Source: Hyphomicrobiales bacterium (GTDB lineage Bacteria > Pseudomonadota > Alphaproteobacteria > Rhizobiales > Methyloligellaceae). Taken from it: DNA of 64,000 bases. Below the pieces are notes generated by a model. That model was not told the DNA's origin. It worked only from the letters and a program-made list of their open reading frames with translations, and did no database searches. The DNA is taken from assembly GCA_021775525.1 (NCBI GenBank), contig JAJFHQ010000005.1:29686-93685 (forward strand), read 5' to 3'. The translations under genes and the position numbers were made by a program. Shown in pieces: positions 53,724 to 62,508 of this stretch; the first letter of the stretch is position 1; each line of letters begins with the position of its first letter.

Positions 53724-56308
53724 GTACCCAGGCCCTTTCCCGGTCACCCTCCACCAGAAGGCGTTTCACCATGCCTCTGGTGTTGCGGCTGGCGCTGAGA
53801 GACCTGCGGTTGGGGTGGAGCGGATTTGCCATATTCGTAGCCTGCATCTCCCTGGGCGTCGCTGCCATCGCCGGTATCGGCTCGCTGGCCGGGGCGCTGG
53901 AGACGGGGCTTGCCCGGCAGGGCCAGACCATTCTGGGCGGCGATTTGTCGCTCCGCCTGGTGCATCGCCAGGCGAACGCGGAACAACGCGGATTTATGAG
54001 TAATCTCGGGAGCGTTTCTGAAGTCGCCACCATGCGGGCGATGTCGCGGGCGGAAAACGGTAAACGCCTGGCGCTTGTGCGTCTCAAGGCGGTGGACAAG
54101 CGCTACCCGCTCTACGGCGAGGTTGCACTGGATGCCAACGGCACGCAGCTGCAGATGTCGTCGCTGCATGCACCCGGCGTGATTGCCGTTGAGCCCCTGC
54201 TGCTGGAACGGTTGGAGATGAAAGTTGGCGAAAGCCTGCACATCGGCAATGCGAGCCTGAAAATCATCGCCCAACTCATCCGCGAACCCGACCAGCTGGC
54301 CGGGCGGCCTTCCTTCGGCCCGCGGGTTCTGATGTCACTGGAAAACCTCAATGCGACCGGCCTGTTTCAGCCCGGCAGCCTGATCCGATGGCGCTACCGC
54401 ATCGCCTTGAGTGACCCTGAGCAGGCGGGAGAAACAGGGCTTGGGTCAATTACCAAGAAAATCGAGAAGCGGTTTCCCGACGCAGGCTTCACCATCCGTG
54501 ATCGCCGTAATCCCTCGCCCAGCGTGGCCCGTGTGGCTGGCCGCCTGTCACAGTTCCTGACTCTCGTCGGCATCACAACATTGATGATCGGCGGCATTGG
54601 CGTCGCCAACGCCATCGCCGCATATCTTGCGCGCAAACGTCCCGTGATCGCCGCCTTTAAATGCCTGGGTGCGAGCGGCAGCGCCATCTTCAGCATTTAT
54701 CTTACTGAAGTAATGATGCTGGCCGGACTTGGTACACTCATCGGCCTGGGGCTAGGAGCCCTGCTCCCCCTGGGCGTGGCAATCCTGGGCGCCGGTGCTT
54801 TGCCTGTACAACTTGCTCTTGAGCCACAACCCTTCGCACTCGCCCTGGCCAGCGCCTACGGTCTGCTTACCGCCCTCATGTTCGTGTTCTGGCCGCTGGG
54901 GCAGGCACGAGACCTGCCCGCAGCCCTGTTGCTGAGACAGCAAGTGTCAGATGAGCAGTCACGACCCCGCAAACGATATATCGCTCTGAGCATCGGCTGC
55001 GGCCTCATGCTCGCAGGCATTGCGATTGCCTCCGCGCAGGCGCGCCTGCTGGCAGTGCTCGCCTGTGCCGGATTGGTCGCCGTGTTTTGCCTGTTCCTGG
55101 GCCTTGGGTGGCTGATTGAGCGCATAGCGCGGCGTTTGCCGCGCCCGAAAAATGTAGCCTTTGCGCTTGCGCGCGCCAGCCTTTCAGGGCCCGGCGGGTT
55201 GGCCCGACCCGTTTCCCTGTCACTCGGCGCCAGCCTGACGCTGCTGTGCGCTGTGGCGCTGGTGAATGCTTCCCTGCAGAAGGAATTTGAAACAACAATC
55301 CCCTCCAAGGCGCCGAGCTATTTCGTACTTGACGTCGGCAAGGAGCAGATGGGGACACTTGAGGCGCTGGTGCGTCGCCATGAACCTGAAACCCTCATTG
55401 GCAATGCCCCCATGCTGCGCGGGCGCATTGTGCGGCTCAACGAGAAGCGCCCTAGTGAAATCAAGCCTGCGCCCGGCACAGGGTGGGTGCTGAATGGTGA
55501 TCGTGGCCTGAGCTACTCTGATGTGGTTCCTGAAGGCTCTGAACTGGTGAAAGGGGACTGGTGGGCCAAGGACTATGACGGCGAGCCGTTGGTCTCGTTC
55601 GAGGGTGAAATCGCGCAGGGCCTTGGCCTCAAGATAGGCGATAATGTCACCGTCAACGTGCTTGGCCGGAACGTCACTGCGAAAATTGCAAACTACCGCA
55701 AAGTTGACTGGGATTCGCTCGCGATAAATTTCGTCATGGTGTTCACCCCGAACACGCTTGCCGATGCACCCCACAATATCCTGGCGACACTGACCCTGCC
55801 GGAGAAATCCCGCTCGTCGAAAGAAGGGGTGATGATCCAGGAGATTTCCGAAACCATGCCCAATGTTACGGCCCTGCGGGTACGCGATGCCATCAACACG
55901 TTTCGCCGTATTGCCGAAAAGGTCATGGCGGCGATCGCGGCAGCGGGCGGGGTGACGTTGATTGCAGGCGCCATTGTCCTGGCCGGCGCACTTACAACTG
56001 CGCATCGCCGACGCATTCGCGAAGCGGTCATCTTCAAGACCCTTGGCGCAACCCGGGTGAAAGTAGTCAGCGCCCATCTCATCGAATATGGCGTACTGGC
56101 ACTGGTGACGGGCATATTCGCTGCGGCCCTTGGAACACTCGGTGCTTTCCTAGTGGTGAAACTGGCCATGGACGCCAATTTCACATTTGACATTCCCGCC
56201 CTACTGACCGCCATTTCGTGGGCAGTCAGCCTCGTGCTGATATTTGGAGCTCTTGCCACGTGGCGGGTCCTGGGTGCAAAAACCTCTGCACATCTGCGCC
56301 AGAAGTGA
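53720..56308 (+). CDS. ybbP: FtsX-like ABC transporter permease (YbbP-like)
   Basis: 862 aa with two FtsX-type halves. The first half starts LRDLRLGWSGFAIFVACISL, followed by a periplasmic domain and three helices around FLTLVGITTLMIGGIGVANA, LGTLIGLGLGALLPLGVAIL and the ALASAYGLLTALMFVFWPLG region. A second set ends with the helices near VMAAIAAAGGVTLIAGAIVL and LLTAISWAVSLVLIFGALAT. Coupled to ybbA by a 4-bp overlap. It converges on nothing; the FkbM gene follows 7 bp on. Confidence 0.92.
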   Translation: MSTQALSRSPSTRRRFTMPLVLRLALRDLRLGWSGFAIFVACISLGVAAIAGIGSLAGALETGLARQGQTILGGDLSLRLVHRQANAEQRGFMSNLGSVSEVATMRAMSRAENGKRLALVRLKAVDKRYPLYGEVALDANGTQLQMSSLHAPGVIAVEPLLLERLEMKVGESLHIGNASLKIIAQLIREPDQLAGRPSFGPRVLMSLENLNATGLFQPGSLIRWRYRIALSDPEQAGETGLGSITKKIEKRFPDAGFTIRDRRNPSPSVARVAGRLSQFLTLVGITTLMIGGIGVANAIAAYLARKRPVIAAFKCLGASGSAIFSIYLTEVMMLAGLGTLIGLGLGALLPLGVAILGAGALPVQLALEPQPFALALASAYGLLTALMFVFWPLGQARDLPAALLLRQQVSDEQSRPRKRYIALSIGCGLMLAGIAIASAQARLLAVLACAGLVAVFCLFLGLGWLIERIARRLPRPKNVAFALARASLSGPGGLARPVSLSLGASLTLLCAVALVNASLQKEFETTIPSKAPSYFVLDVGKEQMGTLEALVRRHEPETLIGNAPMLRGRIVRLNEKRPSEIKPAPGTGWVLNGDRGLSYSDVVPEGSELVKGDWWAKDYDGEPLVSFEGEIAQGLGLKIGDNVTVNVLGRNVTAKIANYRKVDWDSLAINFVMVFTPNTLADAPHNILATLTLPEKSRSSKEGVMIQEISETMPNVTALRVRDAINTFRRIAEKVMAAIAAAGGVTLIAGAIVLAGALTTAHRRRIREAVIFKTLGATRVKVVSAHLIEYGVLALVTGIFAAALGTLGAFLVVKLAMDANFTFDIPALLTAISWAVSLVLIFGALATWRVLGAKTSAHLRQK

Positions 56309-56315
56309 GACAGTC

Positions 56316-57185
56316 ATGCCGGGGATCAAGCACGCGAAATTCATGCCCAACCTGATTTTCGATGTCGGGATGCACAAGGGTGAGGACACCGAATTCTATC
56401 TCAAGAAAGGGTTCGACGTGGTGGCTTTCGAGGCCCATCCGGGATTGATTGAGGAAACCAAGACGTCACTCGCCACTTTCATTCAAAATAACCGCCTGCA
56501 TATTGTCGAGGGTGCGATTGTTCCCGATCCAAGCGTCAAGCACATCACCTTCTACCAGTATGCGGACCGCTCAAAGTGGGGAACGATCGAGTCTGGCGTG
56601 GTCCAGTCCAGCGCAAAACGCGCTGCGGGGGTCACGGAAATAAAGGTGCCTGTGATCAATTTTTCATCAGTGATCCGGAAGACCGGCATGCCCTACTATA
56701 TGAAGATCGATATCGAAGGTGCGGACATACACTGTCTTGAGGTTCTGAAGTCGTTTGACACAAAGCCCGCTTACCTCTCGATCGAGGCGATCGAGCAGGA
56801 TATCGGCAACCAGAAAAAACAGATCGATCTGCTCCGCGAGCTTGGTTACGACAGCTTCAAGGCGATTCAGCAGGCCCGGATGCATCGCAGGAAATTACCG
56901 GCAGTCTCCGCTGAGGGGAAAAGCGTGGATCATCATTTCGCCAAGGGGTCATCCGGGCCCTTCGGCCGTGATCTTGAAGGAGAATGGCGCAGCGCGGCGG
57001 AAATCCTTGTCGACTATGACAGGATATTCCGGCGCAACCGGCGGGTTACGAACTCGATTTTCTGGAAAACCTCCCTCATCCGCAAGCCCGTACGCCGTGC
57101 CATTGAGTTCCTCGCTCACACCACGATTCCCGGCTGGTATGACACCCATGCACGCCACAATGCTCACGAGCCGGGCAAAAGTTGA
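56316..57185 (+). CDS. FkbM family methyltransferase
   Basis: 289 aa from ATG 56316 (or 56343). The SAM-binding start is LIFDVGMHKGEDTEFYLKKG, with FDVVAFEAHPGLIEETKTSL and YYMKIDIEGADIHCLEVLKS, the FkbM signature. The C-terminal third is charged and not part of the core fold. FkbM enzymes O-methylate sugars or secondary metabolites; the target is unknown. It begins 7 bp after ybbP and is probably co-transcribed. Confidence 0.87.
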   Translation: MPGIKHAKFMPNLIFDVGMHKGEDTEFYLKKGFDVVAFEAHPGLIEETKTSLATFIQNNRLHIVEGAIVPDPSVKHITFYQYADRSKWGTIESGVVQSSAKRAAGVTEIKVPVINFSSVIRKTGMPYYMKIDIEGADIHCLEVLKSFDTKPAYLSIEAIEQDIGNQKKQIDLLRELGYDSFKAIQQARMHRRKLPAVSAEGKSVDHHFAKGSSGPFGRDLEGEWRSAAEILVDYDRIFRRNRRVTNSIFWKTSLIRKPVRRAIEFLAHTTIPGWYDTHARHNAHEPGKS

Positions 57186-57304
57186 ACTCTTAACACTGTG
57201 ATCCAGCATGACTTGCGCATTGGTCCCGAAATCACCATATTAACTGCCAAATTCAGGTGTTAGACCTGAAGTGGAAATTCAACCAGCCAAAAGGACGATT
57301 CAAC

Positions 57305-58063
57305 ATGGCGGAATTTGACAGACAAGGATATGCGCGACCGACCAGCGTGCCTGGTGCAGATGCACATGCCATCGACCAGGGACTGCGCGCTTATATGCTT
57401 CGCGTCTATAACTACATGGCCGCGGGCGTCGCTATCACCGGTGTCGTGGCATACGTCACATTCATGATGGCCGTGGTTCAAACATCGGCAGGCACTCAAC
57501 TCACTGAATTCGGCACAATGATCTTCAACAGCCCGCTGAAGTGGGTGGTCATGCTGGCGCCGCTCGGCATGGTGTTTTTCCTCTCTGCACGTATGGGGAA
57601 AATGAGCGTCGGCGCTGCGCAAATGGCATTCTGGGCCTTTGCCGCTCTAATGGGCCTGTCGCTCGCTTCGATCTTCATGGTCTATGCTGGTGAATCCATT
57701 ACCCGCGTCTTCTTCATCTCTGCGGCTGCATTTGGCGGCCTGAGCCTCTATGGCTACACCACGAAGAAGGACTTGTCGGGCTGGGGCTCGTTCCTGATCA
57801 TGGGTCTTATCGGCATCATCATCGCCTCAATCGTAAATATCTTCCTCGCCTCATCCGCGATGCAGTTTGCCATCTCGGTGATCGGTGTACTCGTGTTCGC
57901 AGGCCTTACCGCCTACGACACACAGCAGATCAAGGAAATGTACTATGCAGGTGACGGCGAGGCCACGATGGGCAAGAAGGCCATCATGGGTGCATTGAGG
58001 CTCTATCTCGACTTTATCAACCTGTTCATGATGCTTCTCTCGCTGTTCGGCAACCGCGAATAA
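57305..58063 (+). CDS. Bax inhibitor-1 / YccA family membrane protein
   Basis: 252 aa from ATG 57305 (AAAGGACG upstream). Seven hydrophobic segments, beginning YMLRVYNYMAAGVAITGVVA and ending LYLDFINLFMMLLSLFGNRE, the C-terminal FINLF motif of BI-1 proteins. TAYDTQQIKEMYYAGDG is also typical. It may regulate membrane proteases or form a pH-sensitive calcium leak. A TTGCGC-N17-CATATT promoter is possible at about 57210. A strong terminator follows. Confidence 0.92.
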   Translation: MAEFDRQGYARPTSVPGADAHAIDQGLRAYMLRVYNYMAAGVAITGVVAYVTFMMAVVQTSAGTQLTEFGTMIFNSPLKWVVMLAPLGMVFFLSARMGKMSVGAAQMAFWAFAALMGLSLASIFMVYAGESITRVFFISAAAFGGLSLYGYTTKKDLSGWGSFLIMGLIGIIIASIVNIFLASSAMQFAISVIGVLVFAGLTAYDTQQIKEMYYAGDGEATMGKKAIMGALRLYLDFINLFMMLLSLFGNRE

Positions 58064-58086
58064 TTTTCTCGCACATGACGCAGTTC

Positions 58087-58125
58087 AAACGGGCCCCGCA
58101 GAAATGCCGGGCCCGTTTTCTTTTG
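58087..58125 (+). terminator. terminator of the BI-1 gene
   Basis: AAACGGGCCC and GGGCCCGTTT form a 10-bp perfect stem with a 12-nt loop, followed by TCTTTT, starting 24 bp past the BI-1 stop. Confidence 0.85.
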
Positions 58126-58205
58126 GCCAACGCGCCTAATTTTCCGCCACACCTGCCTATTATTTCGCCTTGCCCCACCCCCTCTATCCGCTCAGACTTA
58201 TGCAT

Positions 58206-58754
58206 ATGGACAAGGCAGCAATCATTGTGCGTGAGAGCGCCGATACCGACATTCCCCGCATCACCGAGATTTATGCGCGCTCGGTTATTGAAGATGTCGC
58301 CTCTTTTGAACTGACGCCGCCAGACGAGGTGGAAATGACCCGTCGCCGGCAGGAGGCTCTGGACAAGGGGATGCCGTACTTGGTCGCGGTACTGGATGGC
58401 CGGATCTTGGGCTACGCCTATGCCGGTCTGTTCCGGACACGGCCCGCTTATGGGGGTACGGTCGAGAACACGGTTTATGTGGACCCGGTCGCTCATCGAC
58501 GCGGTGTGGGGAGCCTGCTCACGAAGAAGATCATCGAGATCTGCACTGCGCGGGGCTATCGCCAGATGGTTGCCATCATCAGCGGGCCGGAAGATTCAGC
58601 CTCGATTAAAATGCACAGGGCGCTTGGCTTCAAAGACACGGGACGGAACATCTCCGTTGGCTACAAGCACGGCCGCTGGATAGACACATACAGCCTCCAG
58701 CTTGCCCTCGGTGAAGGCGACACCACACCGCCTGACCAGAGCCTCGTCAGCTAA
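58206..58754 (+). CDS. phosphinothricin-type GNAT acetyltransferase
   Basis: 182 aa from ATG 58206; ATG 58200 is also possible. It starts IIVRESADTDIPRITEIYAR, then YAYAGLFRTRPAYGGTVENT and the acetyl-CoA loop DPVAHRRGVGSLLTKKIIEI. YRQMVAIISGPEDSASIKMH and ALGFKDTGRNISVGYKHGRW complete the pattern of the PAT/Bar group, which acetylates amino-acid-like amines such as phosphinothricin or methionine sulfoximine. The real substrate is unknown. It converges on DUF2794. Confidence 0.9.
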   Translation: MDKAAIIVRESADTDIPRITEIYARSVIEDVASFELTPPDEVEMTRRRQEALDKGMPYLVAVLDGRILGYAYAGLFRTRPAYGGTVENTVYVDPVAHRRGVGSLLTKKIIEICTARGYRQMVAIISGPEDSASIKMHRALGFKDTGRNISVGYKHGRWIDTYSLQLALGEGDTTPPDQSLVS

Positions 58755-58762
58755 CTTTCGCC

Positions 58763-59155
58763 CTAGGCCGGCACCAACCGCAGGGTACGGTCGATGGCCC
58801 TCAGAACCTTTTTCAAATCATGACCGCGTTTAAGGATCAGGCCAGTGGGTGCAATCACGGAATACGTACCCTGGCGGCGCGCCAGCCGGGGGTCTTTTTC
58901 AATTCTGTAAAGAGGATATTCGCTGGCCCGGCGAAAAACGGAAAAAACCGCCTTTTCGCGGTGCATGTCGATGGCGTAGTCGCGCCACTCACCTTCGGCG
59001 ACCTTGCGGCCATACATGCCAAGTAACTGGTTGAGTTCGCGGCGGTCGAATGAAATAGGGCCGTAAGAACCCCGTCCACCCTTGGTTTTCTGCTGCAAGG
59101 ACTTACCCGGCGGCGCATCCTTGCGCCTTAAAAATATGGGTTCACTATCGCTCAA
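58763..59155 (-). CDS. DUF2794 protein
   Basis: 130 aa from TTG 59155, chosen because GGAGGCG lies 4 nt upstream and the product then begins SDSEPIFLRRKDAPPGKSL. The conserved core is ISFDRRELNQLLGMYGRKVA and EWRDYAIDMHREKAVFSVFR, ending LKRGHDLKKVLRAIDRTLRL. DUF2794 is restricted to alphaproteobacteria; function unknown. No membrane segment. Confidence 0.88.
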   Translation of the reverse strand: MSDSEPIFLRRKDAPPGKSLQQKTKGGRGSYGPISFDRRELNQLLGMYGRKVAEGEWRDYAIDMHREKAVFSVFRRASEYPLYRIEKDPRLARRQGTYSVIAPTGLILKRGHDLKKVLRAIDRTLRLVPA

Positions 59156-59289
59156 CGGGCGCCTCCATGATTCGAATTGTCCGAGACCCGTATCATTCCC
59201 CACCACGGCATTGGATTGCAACCCTCCCGGCAGATGACACTTCTGTAACAAATCGTAATATTAATCACAGTTCCGCCCTAGTTCGGCCC

Positions 59290-59318
59290 TTGCGCCGCCC
59301 CAAACTTTGGTATTATAC
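59290..59318 (+). promoter_or_regulatory. candidate promoter of the RNA upstream of htpG
   Basis: TTGCGC and TTATAC separated by 17 bp, a reasonable housekeeping promoter. It would start transcription near 59325, just before the structured RNA. Confidence 0.45.
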
Positions 59319-59324
59319 CTGAGT

Positions 59325-59483
59325 AATCTCTTGGTTTGGGTCAGGTTGAGACTTCGGAATCTCAGCCCCCCAGCCCCCCCGGGGTCTTCTCTTCGAACCA
59401 AGCCGCCCTTTGAGTTTCTGCGTATTCTATAAAGGGTTAAAGAGATACAATGGCGGGTCGGGCAATTGCCCGGCCCGTTTTTT
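59325..59483 (+). ncRNA. candidate structured small RNA (or htpG leader) ending in a terminator
   Basis: About 160 nt with no credible ORF. An outer pairing CTTGGTT (59330)/AACCAAG (59396) encloses an 8-bp hairpin GGTTGAGA/TCTCAGCC capped by CTTCGG and a C-rich run. A second hairpin CCCTTT (59406)/AAAGGG (59431) follows, then a strong terminator at 59454-59483. The upstream promoter and internal terminator argue for a free small RNA. It does not match 6S, SRP, RNase P or tmRNA as I know them. It could also be an htpG attenuator. Confidence 0.55.
59454..59483 (+). terminator. intrinsic terminator upstream of htpG
   Basis: CGGGTCGGGC-AATT-GCCCGGCCCG forms a 10-bp stem (one G-U pair) followed by TTTTTT. 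It lies 90 bp before the htpG start, so it ends an upstream transcript rather than htpG. Confidence 0.85.
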
Positions 59484-59573
59484 ATTTGCTATTGAGATAT
59501 CCTGTAATTCCCACATTGATTCGTGTCAGCCGGCACTCAATTCGAGTTGCCGCCCTTGCTTTGGAAACCCGAC

Positions 59574-61493
59574 ATGGCGAAACAGGACAGCACTGAAAAA
59601 GACAGCAATAGCGAAACCGAGTTCGGCTTCCAGGCCGAAGTCGCGCGGCTTCTCCACCTCATGGTCCACTCGGTTTATTCCGAGAAAGAAATTTTCCTGC
59701 GCGAACTGGTCTCCAACGGGGCCGACGCCTGCGACAAGCTGCGCTACGAAGCCATCACCAAGCCTGAACTCATCGTGGATGACCCCGACTTGCGGCTAAC
59801 CATCGTGGCCGATGAAGAGAACAAGACACTCTCCATTGCCGACAATGGTATTGGCATGAGCCGGGCAGAGCTGATTGACAATCTCGGCATTATCGCGCGC
59901 TCGGGCACAAAGGCGTTCCTTGCGGCTGCCGAAAAGAAAGGCGGGGATGCGCCCTCTGTCATCGGTCAGTTCGGGGTCGGTTTTTACTCCGCCTTCATGG
60001 TCGCCGACCGTATCGAAGTTCTCAGCCGCAAGGCCGGGTCCAAATCCGTTCAAATATGGTCATCGGACGGCATCAACGGTTTCAATGTCACCAAGGCACC
60101 GAAGGCCCAGGCTGATGCCCTGACGCGCGGTACCCTGGTAAGGCTGCATCTGAAAGACGATGCGCTCGCCTACCTCAAAGAGCAGGAGCTGGAGCGCATC
60201 ATCCGCGCCTATTCCGACCATATCCCGTTCCATATCGATTTCCTGACCCTTAAGGACGACAAGGAAGAGCGCCGCCAGCTGAACAGCGCAAGCGCGCTGT
60301 GGACCCGGCCGAAATCCAAAATCACGGAAGACCAGTACAAGGAATTCTACCATCACGCCGGGGGGCTTTATGACACCCCTGCCATCACCATCCATTACAA
60401 GGCGGAAGGCCGGCATGAATATACCGTGCTGCTGTTCGTGCCCACCATGCCGCCGTTCGATCTTTATGACCCGGCGCGTGCCGGGCGCGTGCGGCTTTAT
60501 GTGCGGCGCGTCTTTATCACCGATGACGCCGATATTCTGCCGGCTTACCTGCGCTTCGTGCGCGGGGTCGTGGACTCCGAGGACGTGCCCCTCAACGTCT
60601 CGCGTGAAATGCTGCAGAACAATCCCATTGTCGGCTCCATACGTAACGCAGTCACAAACCGGGTTCTGGGCGACATCAAGTCACTCAGTGAAAAGGACAC
60701 CGAAAAATTCGAGATCTTGTGGACCACCTTTGGCGCGGTGCTGAAGGAGGGGCTGTACGAGGATATGGAGCGGCGCGATACGCTGTTCCAGATTGCCCGC
60801 TTCCACACCACAAATGGCGAAGATTTGCGCTCACTCAAAGACTATGTGGCGGGCATGAAACAGAACCAGACGGCAATCTACTACTTGGCAGGCGAGTCGA
60901 AGGAGCAGGTTCAGGCCAGCCCTCAACTGGAAGGATTTGCCGCACGCGGCGTGGAAGTTCTGCTGCTTTCGGACCCGGTGGACAATTTCTGGGTCACGAC
61001 CGCGCTCGGGTTCGACGGCAAGCCGTTCCAGTCCATCACGCAAGGGGATATAGACCTCTCCGCAATCGATCCCCTGGAAAAGAAGAAAGGGACAAAGGCC
61101 GACGCGGAAAAGGCCGCGCCAGATACGGCAAAACTTGTCGGGCGGTTAAAAACGCTGTTTGCGGACAATCTCTCCGATGTGCGTGCATCCGCCCGCCTGG
61201 TTGAGAGCCCGGCCTGCCTTGTTGCGCCCGAAGGCGGGCCAGACAGGGGCCTGGGCAAATTTCTCGACAAGCAATCCGGCAAGGGCGGTGTCTTGCCGGT
61301 GCTCGAGATCAATCCGTCCCATGCGCTGGTGAAAGCGCTCTCCCAGGCAGGTGCGGGGAAGAAAGGCAAAGCCTTTGACGATCTGGCATGGCTACTCCTC
61401 GACCAGGCGCGCATCCTCGAAGGCGCTGCCCCAACTGACCCGGCCAAGTTCGCCGAGCGGCTCAACAGGTTCGTGCTGGACGGGTTGAAATAA
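59574..61493 (+). CDS. htpG: molecular chaperone HtpG (Hsp90)
   Basis: 639 aa from ATG 59574; the track's GTG start at 59523 adds 17 unusual residues. The GHKL ATPase domain is seen in FLRELVSNGADACDKLRYEA, IADNGIGMSRAELIDNLGII and GQFGVGFYSAFMVADRIEV. The middle domain has VRRVFITDDADILPAYLRFV and NVSREMLQNNPIVGSIRNAV. The dimerisation domain is at the C-terminus. A TTGAGA and CCCACATT pair (59492-59517) looks slightly like a heat-shock promoter but the 12-bp spacer is short. It follows the RNA candidate. Confidence 0.97.
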   Translation: MAKQDSTEKDSNSETEFGFQAEVARLLHLMVHSVYSEKEIFLRELVSNGADACDKLRYEAITKPELIVDDPDLRLTIVADEENKTLSIADNGIGMSRAELIDNLGIIARSGTKAFLAAAEKKGGDAPSVIGQFGVGFYSAFMVADRIEVLSRKAGSKSVQIWSSDGINGFNVTKAPKAQADALTRGTLVRLHLKDDALAYLKEQELERIIRAYSDHIPFHIDFLTLKDDKEERRQLNSASALWTRPKSKITEDQYKEFYHHAGGLYDTPAITIHYKAEGRHEYTVLLFVPTMPPFDLYDPARAGRVRLYVRRVFITDDADILPAYLRFVRGVVDSEDVPLNVSREMLQNNPIVGSIRNAVTNRVLGDIKSLSEKDTEKFEILWTTFGAVLKEGLYEDMERRDTLFQIARFHTTNGEDLRSLKDYVAGMKQNQTAIYYLAGESKEQVQASPQLEGFAARGVEVLLLSDPVDNFWVTTALGFDGKPFQSITQGDIDLSAIDPLEKKKGTKADAEKAAPDTAKLVGRLKTLFADNLSDVRASARLVESPACLVAPEGGPDRGLGKFLDKQSGKGGVLPVLEINPSHALVKALSQAGAGKKGKAFDDLAWLLLDQARILEGAAPTDPAKFAERLNRFVLDGLK

Positions 61494-61582
61494 AGTTTAG
61501 AGAAAAGGATTGGTTTGAGTTCGCTCACGGCTGTACCACTTCGCGGGCCAGCGCAGCGGAACAACCATGAGCAAAAAAAGTC

Positions 61583-62350
61583 TTACCAGTTTTTCATTTC
61601 GACGGCGGCCAGAACGGGGCCTGCCGTGTCCTGCTGGAGCAGAACCGTGCAACCGTCAGCATCGGTGTTCTGGAGATGATGCTTAGGCAGCTTGATCGAG
61701 ACTTTCTCACCCTTCCAGGTACCGACCGGCGTCATGTTACGCACGACACGGTGATAGGTGATGGTCCGGCCCCGGTTTTCGCCACGGTTGATTTTGACGG
61801 TCATGGACTTTTTCACCAGAGCAAGCCAGATGGTCGCCGGTTTGACGCGTGAGTTCTTTGGCGCATCGCCAGCAGTAATAACCAGCGTGTCACCCTCGAT
61901 GTGCATCTCAAGGGGAATGCGCGCGTTTTTCAAGTTCTCTTTGGATTTTGAGATAGCGCGCTTGATGGCCGAGGAGTGAGAACCAACTTCGTGCGTGGTG
62001 CCGTCAATAACGATCTGCGGTGTGTACACCTGCCCATCGCCACGTGCCCTGGCATAGGCGCGCTGCCGGGCGCTGTTGGCAGGGCTGGCGAGAGTGTCCT
62101 TCCAGCCAAGGTAATCCCAATAATCGACCGGGAATGTCAGCGCGATGACGTCATCGCGACCCGCCAGCTTTCCAACAAGCTTGTCGGCGGGCGGGCAGGA
62201 GGAGCAGCCCTGACTGGTATAAAGCTCGATTACAGCCTTGGCCTTGGGGCCGGAGAGGGCCTCATCGCTCACGGCTGTGATGCCGCCGGCCAGTGTTACA
62301 GCCAAACCAAGTCCAAAAGCCGCTTTTTTCAGAATGTGAAACATTCGCAA
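61583..62350 (-). CDS. DUF1223 secreted thioredoxin-fold protein
   Basis: 255 aa (or 253 from the second ATG) with a signal peptide (AAFGLGLAVTLAGGITAVS). The DUF1223 core starts VIELYTSQGCSSCPPADKLV, containing a CxxC pair, and continues FPVDYWDYLGWKDTLASPAN and GDGQVYTPQIVIDGTTHEVG. The C-terminal half is beta-rich. It is exported and probably redox-active; function unknown. It lies between convergent htpG and aconitase on the same strand as the latter, downstream of it. Confidence 0.88.
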   Translation of the reverse strand: MRMFHILKKAAFGLGLAVTLAGGITAVSDEALSGPKAKAVIELYTSQGCSSCPPADKLVGKLAGRDDVIALTFPVDYWDYLGWKDTLASPANSARQRAYARARGDGQVYTPQIVIDGTTHEVGSHSSAIKRAISKSKENLKNARIPLEMHIEGDTLVITAGDAPKNSRVKPATIWLALVKKSMTVKINRGENRGRTITYHRVVRNMTPVGTWKGEKVSIKLPKHHLQNTDADGCTVLLQQDTAGPVLAAVEMKNW

Positions 62351-62508
62351 TCCAGTCTATTACTTCCGTCCGCCATCTTCAGCAGATTTGGACCTGCCGA
62401 GGAGTATCCGGACTCCCAAACTCAATAGCCAGTAACGACTGGGTGAGAATTACGGATGCACCTTTCACATTTCAATATGGCGATCACCACCGGTCAACAC
62501 GCCCACAC

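Noticed and set aside
55220-56077. 285-aa antisense ORF, and similar long shadows at 11626-12516, 13079-13828 and 9936-10808
   Set aside because: Each lies opposite a well-supported gene (ybbP, zapE, mmsA, tcuA), has no matching family features and reflects high GC third positions.
59410-59799. 129-aa ORF across the terminator and htpG start
   Set aside because: It runs through the terminator hairpin and then out of frame over htpG; no homology-like features.
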